From contig DASREA010000011.1 in the NCBI GenBank assembly GCA_035652315.1, positions 1 to 64,000 of the forward strand: a stretch of 64,000 bases of DNA. The letters are read 5' to 3'. The DNA is from CANKHA01 sp035652315 (GTDB taxonomy: Bacteria > Pseudomonadota > Alphaproteobacteria > Rhizobiales > Xanthobacteraceae). A program made the position numbers and the translations under genes. Below are positions 9,234 to 16,953 of the stretch, piece after piece; position 1 is the first letter of the stretch, and every line of letters starts with the position of its first letter. The notes under the pieces are model-generated. The model made no database searches, had not been told where the DNA came from, and worked only from the letters and a program-made list of their open reading frames with translations.

Positions 9234-9988
9234 GCGCGCCCCGCATTTTTGCGCCCGCGATCCATGGCGTCGCGCATCAACTTCACCGCCTCGGCCAAGC
9301 CGTCGAATACCGCCTCCCCGATCAGAAAATGACCGATATTAAGTTCGACGATTTCCGGCAGCGCCGCGATCATTTCGGCGCTGGCGTAGTCAAGGCCGTG
9401 CCCGGCATGCACCTCAAGCCCAAGATCCTTGGCCTGCCGTGCCGCCTCCCGAATGCGGCGCCATTCGGCATCGGCCACCGCTTTGTCCCGTTGCGTCAGG
9501 GCCTCGCACCAGGGCCCGACATGAATTTCCACCACCGGCGCGCCAAGCTGCGCGGCCGCTTCGATCTGTTGCCGCTCCGGCGCAACGAACAACGATACCC
9601 GGATCGCGGCAGCGGAAAGCTTTGCGATGGCCGCGCCGAGAGCCGGGCGCTGCCCGACAACGTCAAGGCCACCTTCGGTCGTGCGCTCGCTGCGCTTTTC
9701 CGGCACCAAACAGGCTGCGTGCGGATGCGTCTTTAGTGCGATGGCGATCATCTCCTCCGTCGCCGCCATCTCGAAATTCAGCGGCTTGGAAATTTCGGCG
9801 TGCAGCCGGGCGATGTCGTCATCCAGAATGTGCCGGCGATCCTCGCGCAAATGCGCGGTGATGCCGTCGGCCCCCGCCGCGATCGCAAGCTTGGCCGCGC
9901 GCACCGGATCGGGATGTCGCCCACCGCGCGCATTGCGGATCGTGGCGACGTGATCGACATTGACGCCGAGGCGCAGTTGGGAGGTCAC
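9230..9988 (-). CDS. pdxJ: pyridoxine 5'-phosphate synthase
   Basis: A 252-residue TIM-barrel enzyme that condenses 1-deoxyxylulose 5-phosphate with 3-amino-2-oxopropyl phosphate to make pyridoxine 5'-phosphate. The opening RLGVNVDHVATIRNARGG, ITAHLREDRRHI and the late HAGHGLDY motif are family hallmarks with catalytic His and Glu residues. Only nine bases separate it from rsh upstream, so it probably shares that transcript. Confidence 0.96.
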   Translation of the reverse strand: MTSQLRLGVNVDHVATIRNARGGRHPDPVRAAKLAIAAGADGITAHLREDRRHILDDDIARLHAEISKPLNFEMAATEEMIAIALKTHPHAACLVPEKRSERTTEGGLDVVGQRPALGAAIAKLSAAAIRVSLFVAPERQQIEAAAQLGAPVVEIHVGPWCEALTQRDKAVADAEWRRIREAARQAKDLGLEVHAGHGLDYASAEMIAALPEIVELNIGHFLIGEAVFDGLAEAVKLMRDAMDRGRKNAGRA

Positions 9989-9997
9989 GTCATTGCC

Positions 9998-12205
9998 TCA
10001 GCCATTCACGCGCACGGCTTTGGCGACCACAGGCTTCGCGCGCAATTGGGTGACAATAGCGTTCAGATGCTTGAGGTCGTAGACCTCCAGGTCGATGGTG
10101 AGCTCGGTGAAATCCGGCGAACGTCGGGTCATCTGGATATTGTCGATGTTACCGCCATGCTCGGCGATGACACGCGTGATCTGCGCCAGCGTGCCCGGCT
10201 CATTGACCGACTGCACCGCGAGCCGCGCCGGAAAGCGCTGCTTGCTCGCTTCCTCGATATCCCATTGCACATCGAGCCAACGCTCGGGCGTGTCCTCGAA
10301 CTCCTTCAACGCGGGAGATTGGATCGGATAGATGGTGATGCCGTGTCCCGGCGTCAGAATTCCCACGATGCGGTCGCCGGGCACCGCGCCGCCCTTGGAG
10401 GCAAACCGCACGGGAAGGTCGCTGTTGATGCCACGGATCGGCAGCGGCGTTGATTTGCTGCCGATGCCGGGGATCTTGAATTTCAACGATTTGGCGCGCT
10501 TGAGCCCGAACCAGCCGCTTTCCGTCTTCGGCTTGGCGGCGCGCGGGGCGCCCCGCTCTTCCTTGTAATCGGGATACATGGCGCGAGCGACATCCGACGC
10601 CTTCATCTCGCCGCGTCCGACCGATGCCATCACATCGTCGAGAGAGGCGCGCGCCAGTCGCGGCAGCGCATTCCGCAACTTGTCGTCGGAATACTCGATT
10701 TTGGCGCGCTGGAAGAGGCGCTCGACGAAACGCCGGCCCAGCCCGGCATATTGCGAGCGGATGGCCGCGCGCGTGGCCCGGCGTATGGCGGCGCGTGCCT
10801 TGCCGGTAACGACGATGGATTCCCATGCCGCCGGCGGCGCCACTTGCGCTTTGGAGGTGATGATTTCCACTTCATCGCCGTTGACCAGTTGCGAGACGAG
10901 CGGCGCGATCTTGCCGTTGATCTTGCAGCCTACCGCGGTATTGCCGACGTCCGTGTGCACGGCGTAAGCGAAATCGATGGATGTTGCCCCGCTCGGCAGC
11001 GCGATCAATTTTCCCTTGGGCGTGAAGCAGAAGACCTGGTCGTGGAACAACTCGAGTTTGGTGTGCTCCAGGAATTCTTCCGGATTGGATCCCTCCGCCA
11101 GAAGCTCGATCGTGCGCCGCAGCCATGCGTAGGCGCTTGATTCGCGCGACAGCATTTCCGTCGGCGTGCCCAGCTCGTCCTTGTACAAGGCGTGGGCGGC
11201 GATGCCGTATTCGGCGATGTCGTCCATTTCCCGGGTGCGGATTTGCAGCTCGACGCGCTGCTTGCCGGGACCGATCACGGTCGTATGGATGGAACGATAA
11301 TCGTTCTGCTTGGGCGTCGAGATGTAATCCTTGAAACGCCCCGGAACGACCGGCCAGGTCATGTGCACGATCCCAAGCGCCTGATAGCACTCGATCGTGC
11401 TCTTCACGACGACCCGGAAACCATAGATGTCCGAGAGTTGCTCGAAGCCGACGGATTTGCGCTCCATCTTCCGCCAAATGGAATAAGGGCGCTTGCGCCG
11501 ACCGTGGACTTTGGCCTTGAGCCCGTGCTTGGCGAGCTTGCGGGTAAGCTGCTGCTCGATCTCGCTGATCAGGTCCTTGTTGCGCCCCGCCAAACCAAGC
11601 AGCCGTTCGGTGACGGCGCGGTAGGCGTCGGGGTTCAATTCGCGGAAAGAAAGGTCTTCGAGTTCCTCGCGCATCTCGTGCATACCCATGCGCCCGGCAA
11701 GCGGCGCATAGATGTCAAGTGTCTCCTCCGCCACGCGGCGGCGCGATTCCGGCGACATGTATTCGAGCGTGCGCATGTTATGCAGTCGATCGGCGAGTTT
11801 CACCAGCAGCACGCGGACGTCGTCGGCGATCGCGAGCAACAGTTTGCGCAGGTTCTCCGCCTGCTTGGCTTCACGGGTGACGAGATCGAGCTTTTTGAGC
11901 TTGGTGAGGCCTTCGACCAGCGTTCCAATATCCTTGCCGAACATCGCGTCAATTTCGGCGCGGGTCGCTTCGGTATCTTCGATGGTGTCGTGCAGCAGAG
12001 CTGCGGCGATGGTCGCGTCGTCTAGCTTCAGATCGGTCAGGATGGCCGCGACTTCGAGCGGATGCGAAAAATAGGGATCGCCGGAAGCCCGGCGCTGCTC
12101 GCCATGGGCCTTCATCGCGTAAACATAGGCGCGGTCGAGAAGGCTCTCATTGGTATTGGGATTGTAACGTCGGACGCGCTCGATCAGCTCATATTGTCGC
12201 ATCAT
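9998..12205 (-). CDS. rsh: bifunctional (p)ppGpp synthetase/hydrolase, RelA/SpoT homologue
   Basis: About 735 residues, the single long Rsh expected in alphaproteobacteria. The hydrolase domain keeps the metal ligands (SHPLEVA His48 and LLHDTIEDT His72-Asp73), so hydrolysis should be active. The synthetase domain has RKRPYSIWRKM and SDIYGFRVVV. TGS (LPSGATSIDFAYAVHTDVG) and C-terminal ACT domains follow. It sets the stringent-response alarmone level. The start is uncertain: 12205 (MMRQYEL) gives the usual family N-terminus; ATGs at 12223 or 12337 would add a Pro/Ser-rich piece. Confidence 0.94.
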   Translation of the reverse strand: MMRQYELIERVRRYNPNTNESLLDRAYVYAMKAHGEQRRASGDPYFSHPLEVAAILTDLKLDDATIAAALLHDTIEDTEATRAEIDAMFGKDIGTLVEGLTKLKKLDLVTREAKQAENLRKLLLAIADDVRVLLVKLADRLHNMRTLEYMSPESRRRVAEETLDIYAPLAGRMGMHEMREELEDLSFRELNPDAYRAVTERLLGLAGRNKDLISEIEQQLTRKLAKHGLKAKVHGRRKRPYSIWRKMERKSVGFEQLSDIYGFRVVVKSTIECYQALGIVHMTWPVVPGRFKDYISTPKQNDYRSIHTTVIGPGKQRVELQIRTREMDDIAEYGIAAHALYKDELGTPTEMLSRESSAYAWLRRTIELLAEGSNPEEFLEHTKLELFHDQVFCFTPKGKLIALPSGATSIDFAYAVHTDVGNTAVGCKINGKIAPLVSQLVNGDEVEIITSKAQVAPPAAWESIVVTGKARAAIRRATRAAIRSQYAGLGRRFVERLFQRAKIEYSDDKLRNALPRLARASLDDVMASVGRGEMKASDVARAMYPDYKEERGAPRAAKPKTESGWFGLKRAKSLKFKIPGIGSKSTPLPIRGINSDLPVRFASKGGAVPGDRIVGILTPGHGITIYPIQSPALKEFEDTPERWLDVQWDIEEASKQRFPARLAVQSVNEPGTLAQITRVIAEHGGNIDNIQMTRRSPDFTELTIDLEVYDLKHLNAIVTQLRAKPVVAKAVRVNG

Positions 12206-12439
12206 CAGCGGCTTACGTGGCATTTTCGCTGATTTTCCAGAGGGATGTGGCGGACTCTTGGAGTCGCGCTCGACCAACGGCGGAGCCACAAGCGCCCCTC
12301 CGTCCACGCGTCGTTCAGTTTCGGTCGGTAATCCCATGCAGCATCCTGGCGCTTATGATTATATATAAGCCATCCACAGGCTAAGCACAGGATAACACGG
12401 CGATTCCGCAGAAGGCGCAAGAATGCGCCCACAAATGGC

Positions 12440-12468
12440 AAAGACCCGAGGCGAGCCCCCGGGCCTTT
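12440..12468 (-). terminator. intrinsic terminator after rpoZ
   Basis: Read leftward, a GC-rich hairpin (GGCCCGGGGGC paired imperfectly with GCCTCGGGTC) is followed by TTT, shortly downstream of the rpoZ stop. The right flank also ends CCTTT, so it could work both ways. It separates rpoZ from rsh. Confidence 0.6.
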
Positions 12469-12491
12469 AACTCACGCCGCCGCTGGAATGC

Positions 12492-12884
12492 TTATTCCTC
12501 TTCTTCGGGCTGTTCCTCAGGGGGAGCGAGCCCCTCAAGGCCCTTAAGAAGCTCCTCCTCTGTCATACGCTCGCCTGTGACCTCAGTGTCGTCCGCATCG
12601 ACGCCGACGCTGGCCGCACCGATCAGCGGCACCGTTTCGGGCTCTGGCTCGTCAACCTCGACGTATTTCTGAAGGGAATGGATAAGATCTTCGCGCAGAT
12701 CTTCCGGCGAAATGGTGCTCTCGGCGATTTCGCGCAGCGCGACAACAGGATTTTTGTCATTATCGCGCTCAATGGTGATCTGCGAGCCGGAAGAAATCAT
12801 GCGGCTGCGGTGGGCTGACAACAGCACAAGGTCGAATCGGTTTTCCACCTTGTCGATGCAATCCTCGACGGTGACACGGGCCAT
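12492..12884 (-). CDS. rpoZ: RNA polymerase omega subunit
   Basis: A 130-residue omega subunit, which helps assemble beta' into RNA polymerase. MARVTVEDCIDKVENRFDLV and ARAISSG-like HRSRMISSGSQ are typical. The C-terminal third is very acidic (Glu-rich, ending in a run of Glu), as in other alphaproteobacterial omegas. It lies upstream of rsh, as is common, but a terminator hairpin separates them. Confidence 0.96.
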   Translation of the reverse strand: MARVTVEDCIDKVENRFDLVLLSAHRSRMISSGSQITIERDNDKNPVVALREIAESTISPEDLREDLIHSLQKYVEVDEPEPETVPLIGAASVGVDADDTEVTGERMTEEELLKGLEGLAPPEEQPEEEE

Positions 12885-13136
12885 GAGCTCGCGCTCCTAT
12901 TCACGTGGAACTTTTGCTGAAACTGCCAAGTTAGGTAGCTACCTTGGCCAGAAAGCGCAAGACCGAATTTTGGCGCTTCCCCGAGCTTCCGGCCGAACCC
13001 AGAAACCTCAGTCCGGCCTTAATCCGCCGCTATTTTTCGGGGTGCGGGATGGCTGTGTCGATGATTGGCCGTCCGCTCATTTTAGCGGCTGCGAATTTGA
13101 ATGATTTTTTGGTTTTAATCACGAGAAAGACCGACC

Positions 13137-13781
13137 ATGGCAGTCTCCGGTGAAAAAATCGCGCTGTTCATCGACGGCGCCAACTTATACGCCACGGCCA
13201 AGGCGTTAGGTTTCGACATCGATTACAAGCGTTTGCTGCGGGAATTTCAGTCCCGCGGCTATCTGCTCAGGGCGTTCTATTACACCGCCATTATCGAAGA
13301 TCAGGAATATTCATCGATACGTCCCCTTATCGATTGGCTCGACTACAACGGTTACAGCGTCGTGACCAAGGCGACGAAGGAATTCGTCGACCAAACCGGC
13401 CGCCGCAAAGTGAAGGGGAACATGGACATCGAACTCGCCGTCGACGCCATGGAGATCGCGGGCCACATCGATCAGATGGTGCTATTTTCCGGCGACGGCG
13501 ATTTCCGCTCGCTCGTCGAGGCCGTGCAGAGACGCGGGGTCCGCGTCGTCGTCGTCTCAACGATTTCCACGCAGCCGCCCATGGTCGCCGACGAGCTGCG
13601 CCGCCAGGCGGACCAGTTCATCGACATTGTGGAACTGCAGAGTAAAATCGGGCGTGACGCGGCCGAGCGGCCCGATCGGCCGACGCGGGAACCGCGCCAG
13701 CAGCACACACCGCAATTCCTGCAGCGCAGTACCGTTCCGCAGCGGGCCGGCGCCGTCGATGAAGAAGATTACGACGATTAG
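13137..13781 (+). CDS. NYN-domain (LabA/DUF88-like) protein, predicted RNase
   Basis: A 214-residue protein of the NYN branch of PIN-like nucleases. The acidic active-site motifs are visible: ALFIDGANLY near the start, NMDIELAVDAME in the middle and LFSGDGDFRSLVEA toward residue 120. The last 40 residues are a Pro/Gln/Arg-rich tail ending in acidic residues. Relatives in alphaproteobacteria are conserved but mostly uncharacterised; RNA processing is the likely role. Its 3' end overlaps the uracil-DNA glycosylase start by 23 bases in another frame, implying translational coupling. Confidence 0.88.
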   Translation: MAVSGEKIALFIDGANLYATAKALGFDIDYKRLLREFQSRGYLLRAFYYTAIIEDQEYSSIRPLIDWLDYNGYSVVTKATKEFVDQTGRRKVKGNMDIELAVDAMEIAGHIDQMVLFSGDGDFRSLVEAVQRRGVRVVVVSTISTQPPMVADELRRQADQFIDIVELQSKIGRDAAERPDRPTREPRQQHTPQFLQRSTVPQRAGAVDEEDYDD

Positions 13782-14436
13782 CAAGCGACCGGACCCCGCC
13801 ACGCTTTTCATCCCCCCGCATGACTGCAGCCGCTGCCCGCGACTCGTTGCCTTTCGCGAAAGCTGGCGTGCGCGCGAGCCGCAATGGCACAACGCTCCCG
13901 TCCCTTCTTTCGGCCCGTTGGAGGCAGGGCTCCTGATCGTCGGGCTTGCACCGGGCTTGCAGGGGGCAAACCGCACCGGCCGGCCGTTCACCGGCGACTA
14001 TGCTGGCGACCTGCTCTACGGCACCTTATCCAAATACGGTTTCGCTCGCGGGGAATATGCCGCGCGGCCCGACGATGGATTTTCGCTTGTCGATTGCCGG
14101 ATCAGCAATGCCGTCCGTTGCGTGCCGCCGGAAAACAAGCCGGGCACCGCCGAGATCGCAAACTGCGGCTTCTATCTGCGTAACGAGATCGCCGCCATGC
14201 CCAACCTTCGCGCCCTGGTCGCGTTGGGCCACATTGCCCATGACAGCGCTGTCGTCGCGCTCGGCGGAAAAAGGGCGGCCTACCCCTTCGGGCATGGGTG
14301 TAAACACAAGCTCGGCCAACTTACCTTGTTCGACAGCTATCATTGCTCCCGCTACAACACGAACACCGGCGTGCTGACGCCGCAGATGTTTCACAAGGTT
14401 TTTGCAGCGGCACGCGCCGAGCTGCGGCTTGTCTAG
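13759..14436 (+). CDS. family-5 uracil-DNA glycosylase (UDGb), iron-sulfur type
   Basis: A 225-residue UDGb-like enzyme. The active-site motif GLAPGLQGANRTGRPFTGD matches family 5, which excises uracil and some deaminated or oxidised bases and lacks the usual polar catalytic residue in motif 1. Four cysteines placed as 4Fe-4S ligands are visible: HDCSRC near the start, AVRCVPPENKP and IANCGFYL. The second motif is HCSRYNTNTG. ATG 13759 gives the normal length and lies inside the NYN gene. The stop overlaps the smpB stop by four bases. Confidence 0.9.
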   Translation: MKKITTISKRPDPATLFIPPHDCSRCPRLVAFRESWRAREPQWHNAPVPSFGPLEAGLLIVGLAPGLQGANRTGRPFTGDYAGDLLYGTLSKYGFARGEYAARPDDGFSLVDCRISNAVRCVPPENKPGTAEIANCGFYLRNEIAAMPNLRALVALGHIAHDSAVVALGGKRAAYPFGHGCKHKLGQLTLFDSYHCSRYNTNTGVLTPQMFHKVFAAARAELRLV

Positions 14437-14906
14437 CCTTTCTGCCGTAGCAGCCGCCCGCGCTCGCGTTCCCAGGAACGCCGCTTGATCGTTTCGCGCT
14501 TGTCATGCAGTTTTTTGCCGCGGGCCAAGGCCAATTCGACCTTGGCGCGCCCACGCGCGTTGAAGAAGAGCTTGAGCGGGACCAATGTCATGCCTTCCCG
14601 CTCGATGGCGCCGGCAAGCTTGGCAATCTGGCGTTTGTGCAGCAGAAGCTTGCGCGGACGCTTCGGAGCGTGATTGAAGCGGCTTGCCTGTAAATATTCA
14701 GGAATGTTGGAGTTGATCAGCCAGATTTCCCCCTCGCGCGCGTCGGCGTAGGATTCAGCGATCGTCGCCTTGCCGAAGCGCAATGACTTGACCTCGGTCC
14801 CGGTCAAGGCGATGCCGGCTTCGAACACTTCCCCTATTTCATAGTTGAAGCGCGCTTTGCGGTTGTCGGCGACGACCTTGATATTGGCGTCGGATTTAGG
14901 CGCCAT
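14433..14906 (-). CDS. smpB: SsrA-binding protein SmpB
   Basis: A 157-residue SmpB, which binds tmRNA and brings it to stalled ribosomes for trans-translation. The beta-barrel motifs are NRKARFNYEIGEVFEAGIAL, TEVKSLRFGKATI and NARGRAKVELALARGKK; the basic C-terminal tail (RRSWERERGRLLRQKG) enters the empty mRNA channel. No ssrA gene is present in this window. It converges on the glycosylase gene. Confidence 0.96.
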   Translation of the reverse strand: MAPKSDANIKVVADNRKARFNYEIGEVFEAGIALTGTEVKSLRFGKATIAESYADAREGEIWLINSNIPEYLQASRFNHAPKRPRKLLLHKRQIAKLAGAIEREGMTLVPLKLFFNARGRAKVELALARGKKLHDKRETIKRRSWERERGRLLRQKG

Positions 14907-14992
14907 TTCCGCTGACTCCCCCCGGCAAGCCCATCGTGAAGTCCAGTCGATCTATCATCGTTCGGCATGCGTAGCGCAAGCGGAATTCGGAC

Positions 14993-15418
14993 TCACGCGG
15001 CACGGTTCTTGAGCAGATCGCGGATTTCCATGAGCAGTTTCTCCTGCCGCGTGGGCGCCACATCTTCCTTCTTCGGCTCCTGCGCCTCGAGCGCCCGAAA
15101 CCGATTGATTACCCTGGCCACCCAAAAAAGAATCCAGGCGACGACGATGAAGTTGAGAACGAGCGTGACGAAATTGCCCCAGGCCAGGACGGCCCCTTCT
15201 TTTTTGGCCTCGGCCAGGGTCGCCGCGGTCACCTTCGGCGACAGAGGGATAAAGTAATTGGAAAAGTCGAGGCCACCGGTGACGGCGCCGATCATCGGCA
15301 TGAATATATCGCCGACCAAGGACTGCACGATGTTGTTGAAGGCGGCTCCGATGATGACGCCGACAGCCAAGTCGGCCACATTGCCGCGAATGGCAAAATT
15401 TCGAAATTCCTTGAACAT
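14993..15418 (-). CDS. mscL: large-conductance mechanosensitive channel MscL
   Basis: A 141-residue MscL, a homopentameric inner-membrane safety valve that opens under hypo-osmotic shock. FKEFRNFAIRGNVADLAVGV is the conserved N-terminal helix and first membrane segment; a periplasmic loop, a second segment (LNFIVVAWILFWVARVIN) and a charged C-terminal helix follow. A GGGAGAA site sits upstream of ATG 15418, which excludes a longer frame starting at 15502. Confidence 0.95.
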   Translation of the reverse strand: MFKEFRNFAIRGNVADLAVGVIIGAAFNNIVQSLVGDIFMPMIGAVTGGLDFSNYFIPLSPKVTAATLAEAKKEGAVLAWGNFVTLVLNFIVVAWILFWVARVINRFRALEAQEPKKEDVAPTRQEKLLMEIRDLLKNRAA

Positions 15419-15522
15419 TTCAATTCTCCCGCTTGCAGCTATTTTGCAAAACGAGAGATCAATGACAACAAACAGAATCGCCAGCTCGCGGGCTGCCGAC
15501 AACCCCCGCGACTTTGGGTCGG

Positions 15523-15831
15523 CTAGTCAGGTTTGCGCTCGCGCCAGTGGGTCGGCTTGACGGTCAATCGGCCCTTCGAGTTGGCATTCACCCAACCGGC
15601 ATTGGTCAGGCGGCAGGGGAATCCCAGTTTGTAGAGGCCGAATTGATCCACGACCTGCAACTCGACGGAGCGGTCCGTCGGCGCGGATTCGATCGGCTTC
15701 CAAGTCCCGTTGTTCCGTTTCGGCCCGTAAAGCGACACTGTGCAATCCCATAAACGCGCGCAAACTAACGCCGGGGCAGCGTCATTGGTTCCGTCTGCCG
15801 GGGCTTTCGCTTGCACCGATCGGTGCGGCAC
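15523..15831 (-). CDS. conserved hypothetical protein downstream of dapA
   Basis: A frame of up to 102 codons, 11 bases downstream of dapA and in the same direction, so probably cotranscribed. The C-terminal 65 residues (YGPKRNNGTWKPIESAPTD, VVDQFGLYKLGFPCRLTNAGW) look like a compact folded domain; I do not recognise a family. The start is uncertain: GTG 15831 gives the full frame, but an internal GTG just before YGPKRNN would remove an Ala-rich, poorly protein-like N-terminus. No signal peptide or membrane segment is evident. Confidence 0.6.
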   Translation of the reverse strand: MPHRSVQAKAPADGTNDAAPALVCARLWDCTVSLYGPKRNNGTWKPIESAPTDRSVELQVVDQFGLYKLGFPCRLTNAGWVNANSKGRLTVKPTHWRERKPD

Positions 15832-15842
15832 CCAAGCGGTAT

Positions 15843-16733
15843 TCAGTTCAGTAGGCCCGCCTGCATCATGGCCTTGTGCACGGCCGTGCGGGTGCTCTCG
15901 CTCAGTGGCACCATCGGCAGCCGCACGTTATCGGCGCATTTACCGAGCAGCGACAGCGCATATTTCGCCGGCGCCGGATTTGTTTCGATGAACAAGGCAT
16001 GATGTAGCGGCATCAGCTTGTCTTGCAGTTTCAATGCGCCGGCAAAGTCCCCTTTTAGGCAGAGATCCTGAAATTCGGCGCAAAGGCGCGGTGCGACATT
16101 CGCCGTCACCGAAATACAGCCGTGGCCGCCGTGGGCCATGAAGCCGAGCGTCGAGGCATCTTCGCCGGAAAGCTGGTTGAAACCCGGCCCCATCGCTGCA
16201 CGCTGCTGCGAGACACGGACGACGTTGGACGTGGCGTCCTTAACCCCGGCAATGTTCTTCAAGTCGAACAACCGTTTCATCGTTTCGACGGTCATGTCGA
16301 TGACCGAACGGGAGGGGATGTTGTAAATGATGATGGGTATCCCGATCGCGTCGTTGATCGCCTTGAAGTGCTGGTAGAGCCCCTCCTGGGTCGGCTTATT
16401 GTAGTAGGGCGTTACGATCAGCACGGCATCGGCTCCCGACTTCTCCGCATGTCGCGAGAGTTCGATGGCTTCCGCCGTCGAGTTCGAGCCCGCGCCTGCG
16501 ATGACCGGCACGCGTCCCCTCGCCTGCTGCACACACCATTCGACGACCCGGCGGTGTTCGTCGTGGGACAAGGTCGGGCTTTCCCCGGTCGTGCCGACGG
16601 GCACAAGGCCATCGGTCCCCTCGTCAATCTGCCAGTCGACAAGAGCGCGGAATGCCGTCTCGTCCAGGCCGCCGTTCTTGAACGGCGTCACGAGAGCGGT
16701 AAACGAGCCCTTAAAGCCCGTTCTGGCGGTCAT
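15843..16733 (-). CDS. dapA: 4-hydroxy-tetrahydrodipicolinate synthase
   Basis: A 296-residue TIM-barrel aldolase that condenses pyruvate with aspartate semialdehyde, the first committed step to diaminopimelate and lysine. Schiff-base Lys165 is in GVKDAT; Tyr137 is in IIYNIPSRS; GTTGESPTLSHDEH is the substrate loop. The length is normal. It is divergent from the transglycosylase gene across about 220 bases, placing two cell-wall functions side by side. Confidence 0.95.
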   Translation of the reverse strand: MTARTGFKGSFTALVTPFKNGGLDETAFRALVDWQIDEGTDGLVPVGTTGESPTLSHDEHRRVVEWCVQQARGRVPVIAGAGSNSTAEAIELSRHAEKSGADAVLIVTPYYNKPTQEGLYQHFKAINDAIGIPIIIYNIPSRSVIDMTVETMKRLFDLKNIAGVKDATSNVVRVSQQRAAMGPGFNQLSGEDASTLGFMAHGGHGCISVTANVAPRLCAEFQDLCLKGDFAGALKLQDKLMPLHHALFIETNPAPAKYALSLLGKCADNVRLPMVPLSESTRTAVHKAMMQAGLLN

Positions 16734-16953
16734 GAAGATCCCTCAATTGTTCCCGCGCGATAGATGGCGCGAGCAGCATTGATATCGGCTCAGCGCGGCC
16801 GAAGAAAGGCCTTCCGCGACCACAGGTCACGTCGAAGCGTTAGTGCTAGCCATAAATGCAGGACGAATCGAGGATTCCTGCCATTTCCTGGGCAAGATTT
16901 CGCGAAAAGAAACCGGTATAAGGTAGAGGCAACGTCGGGGGTCTCAGCGAGCG

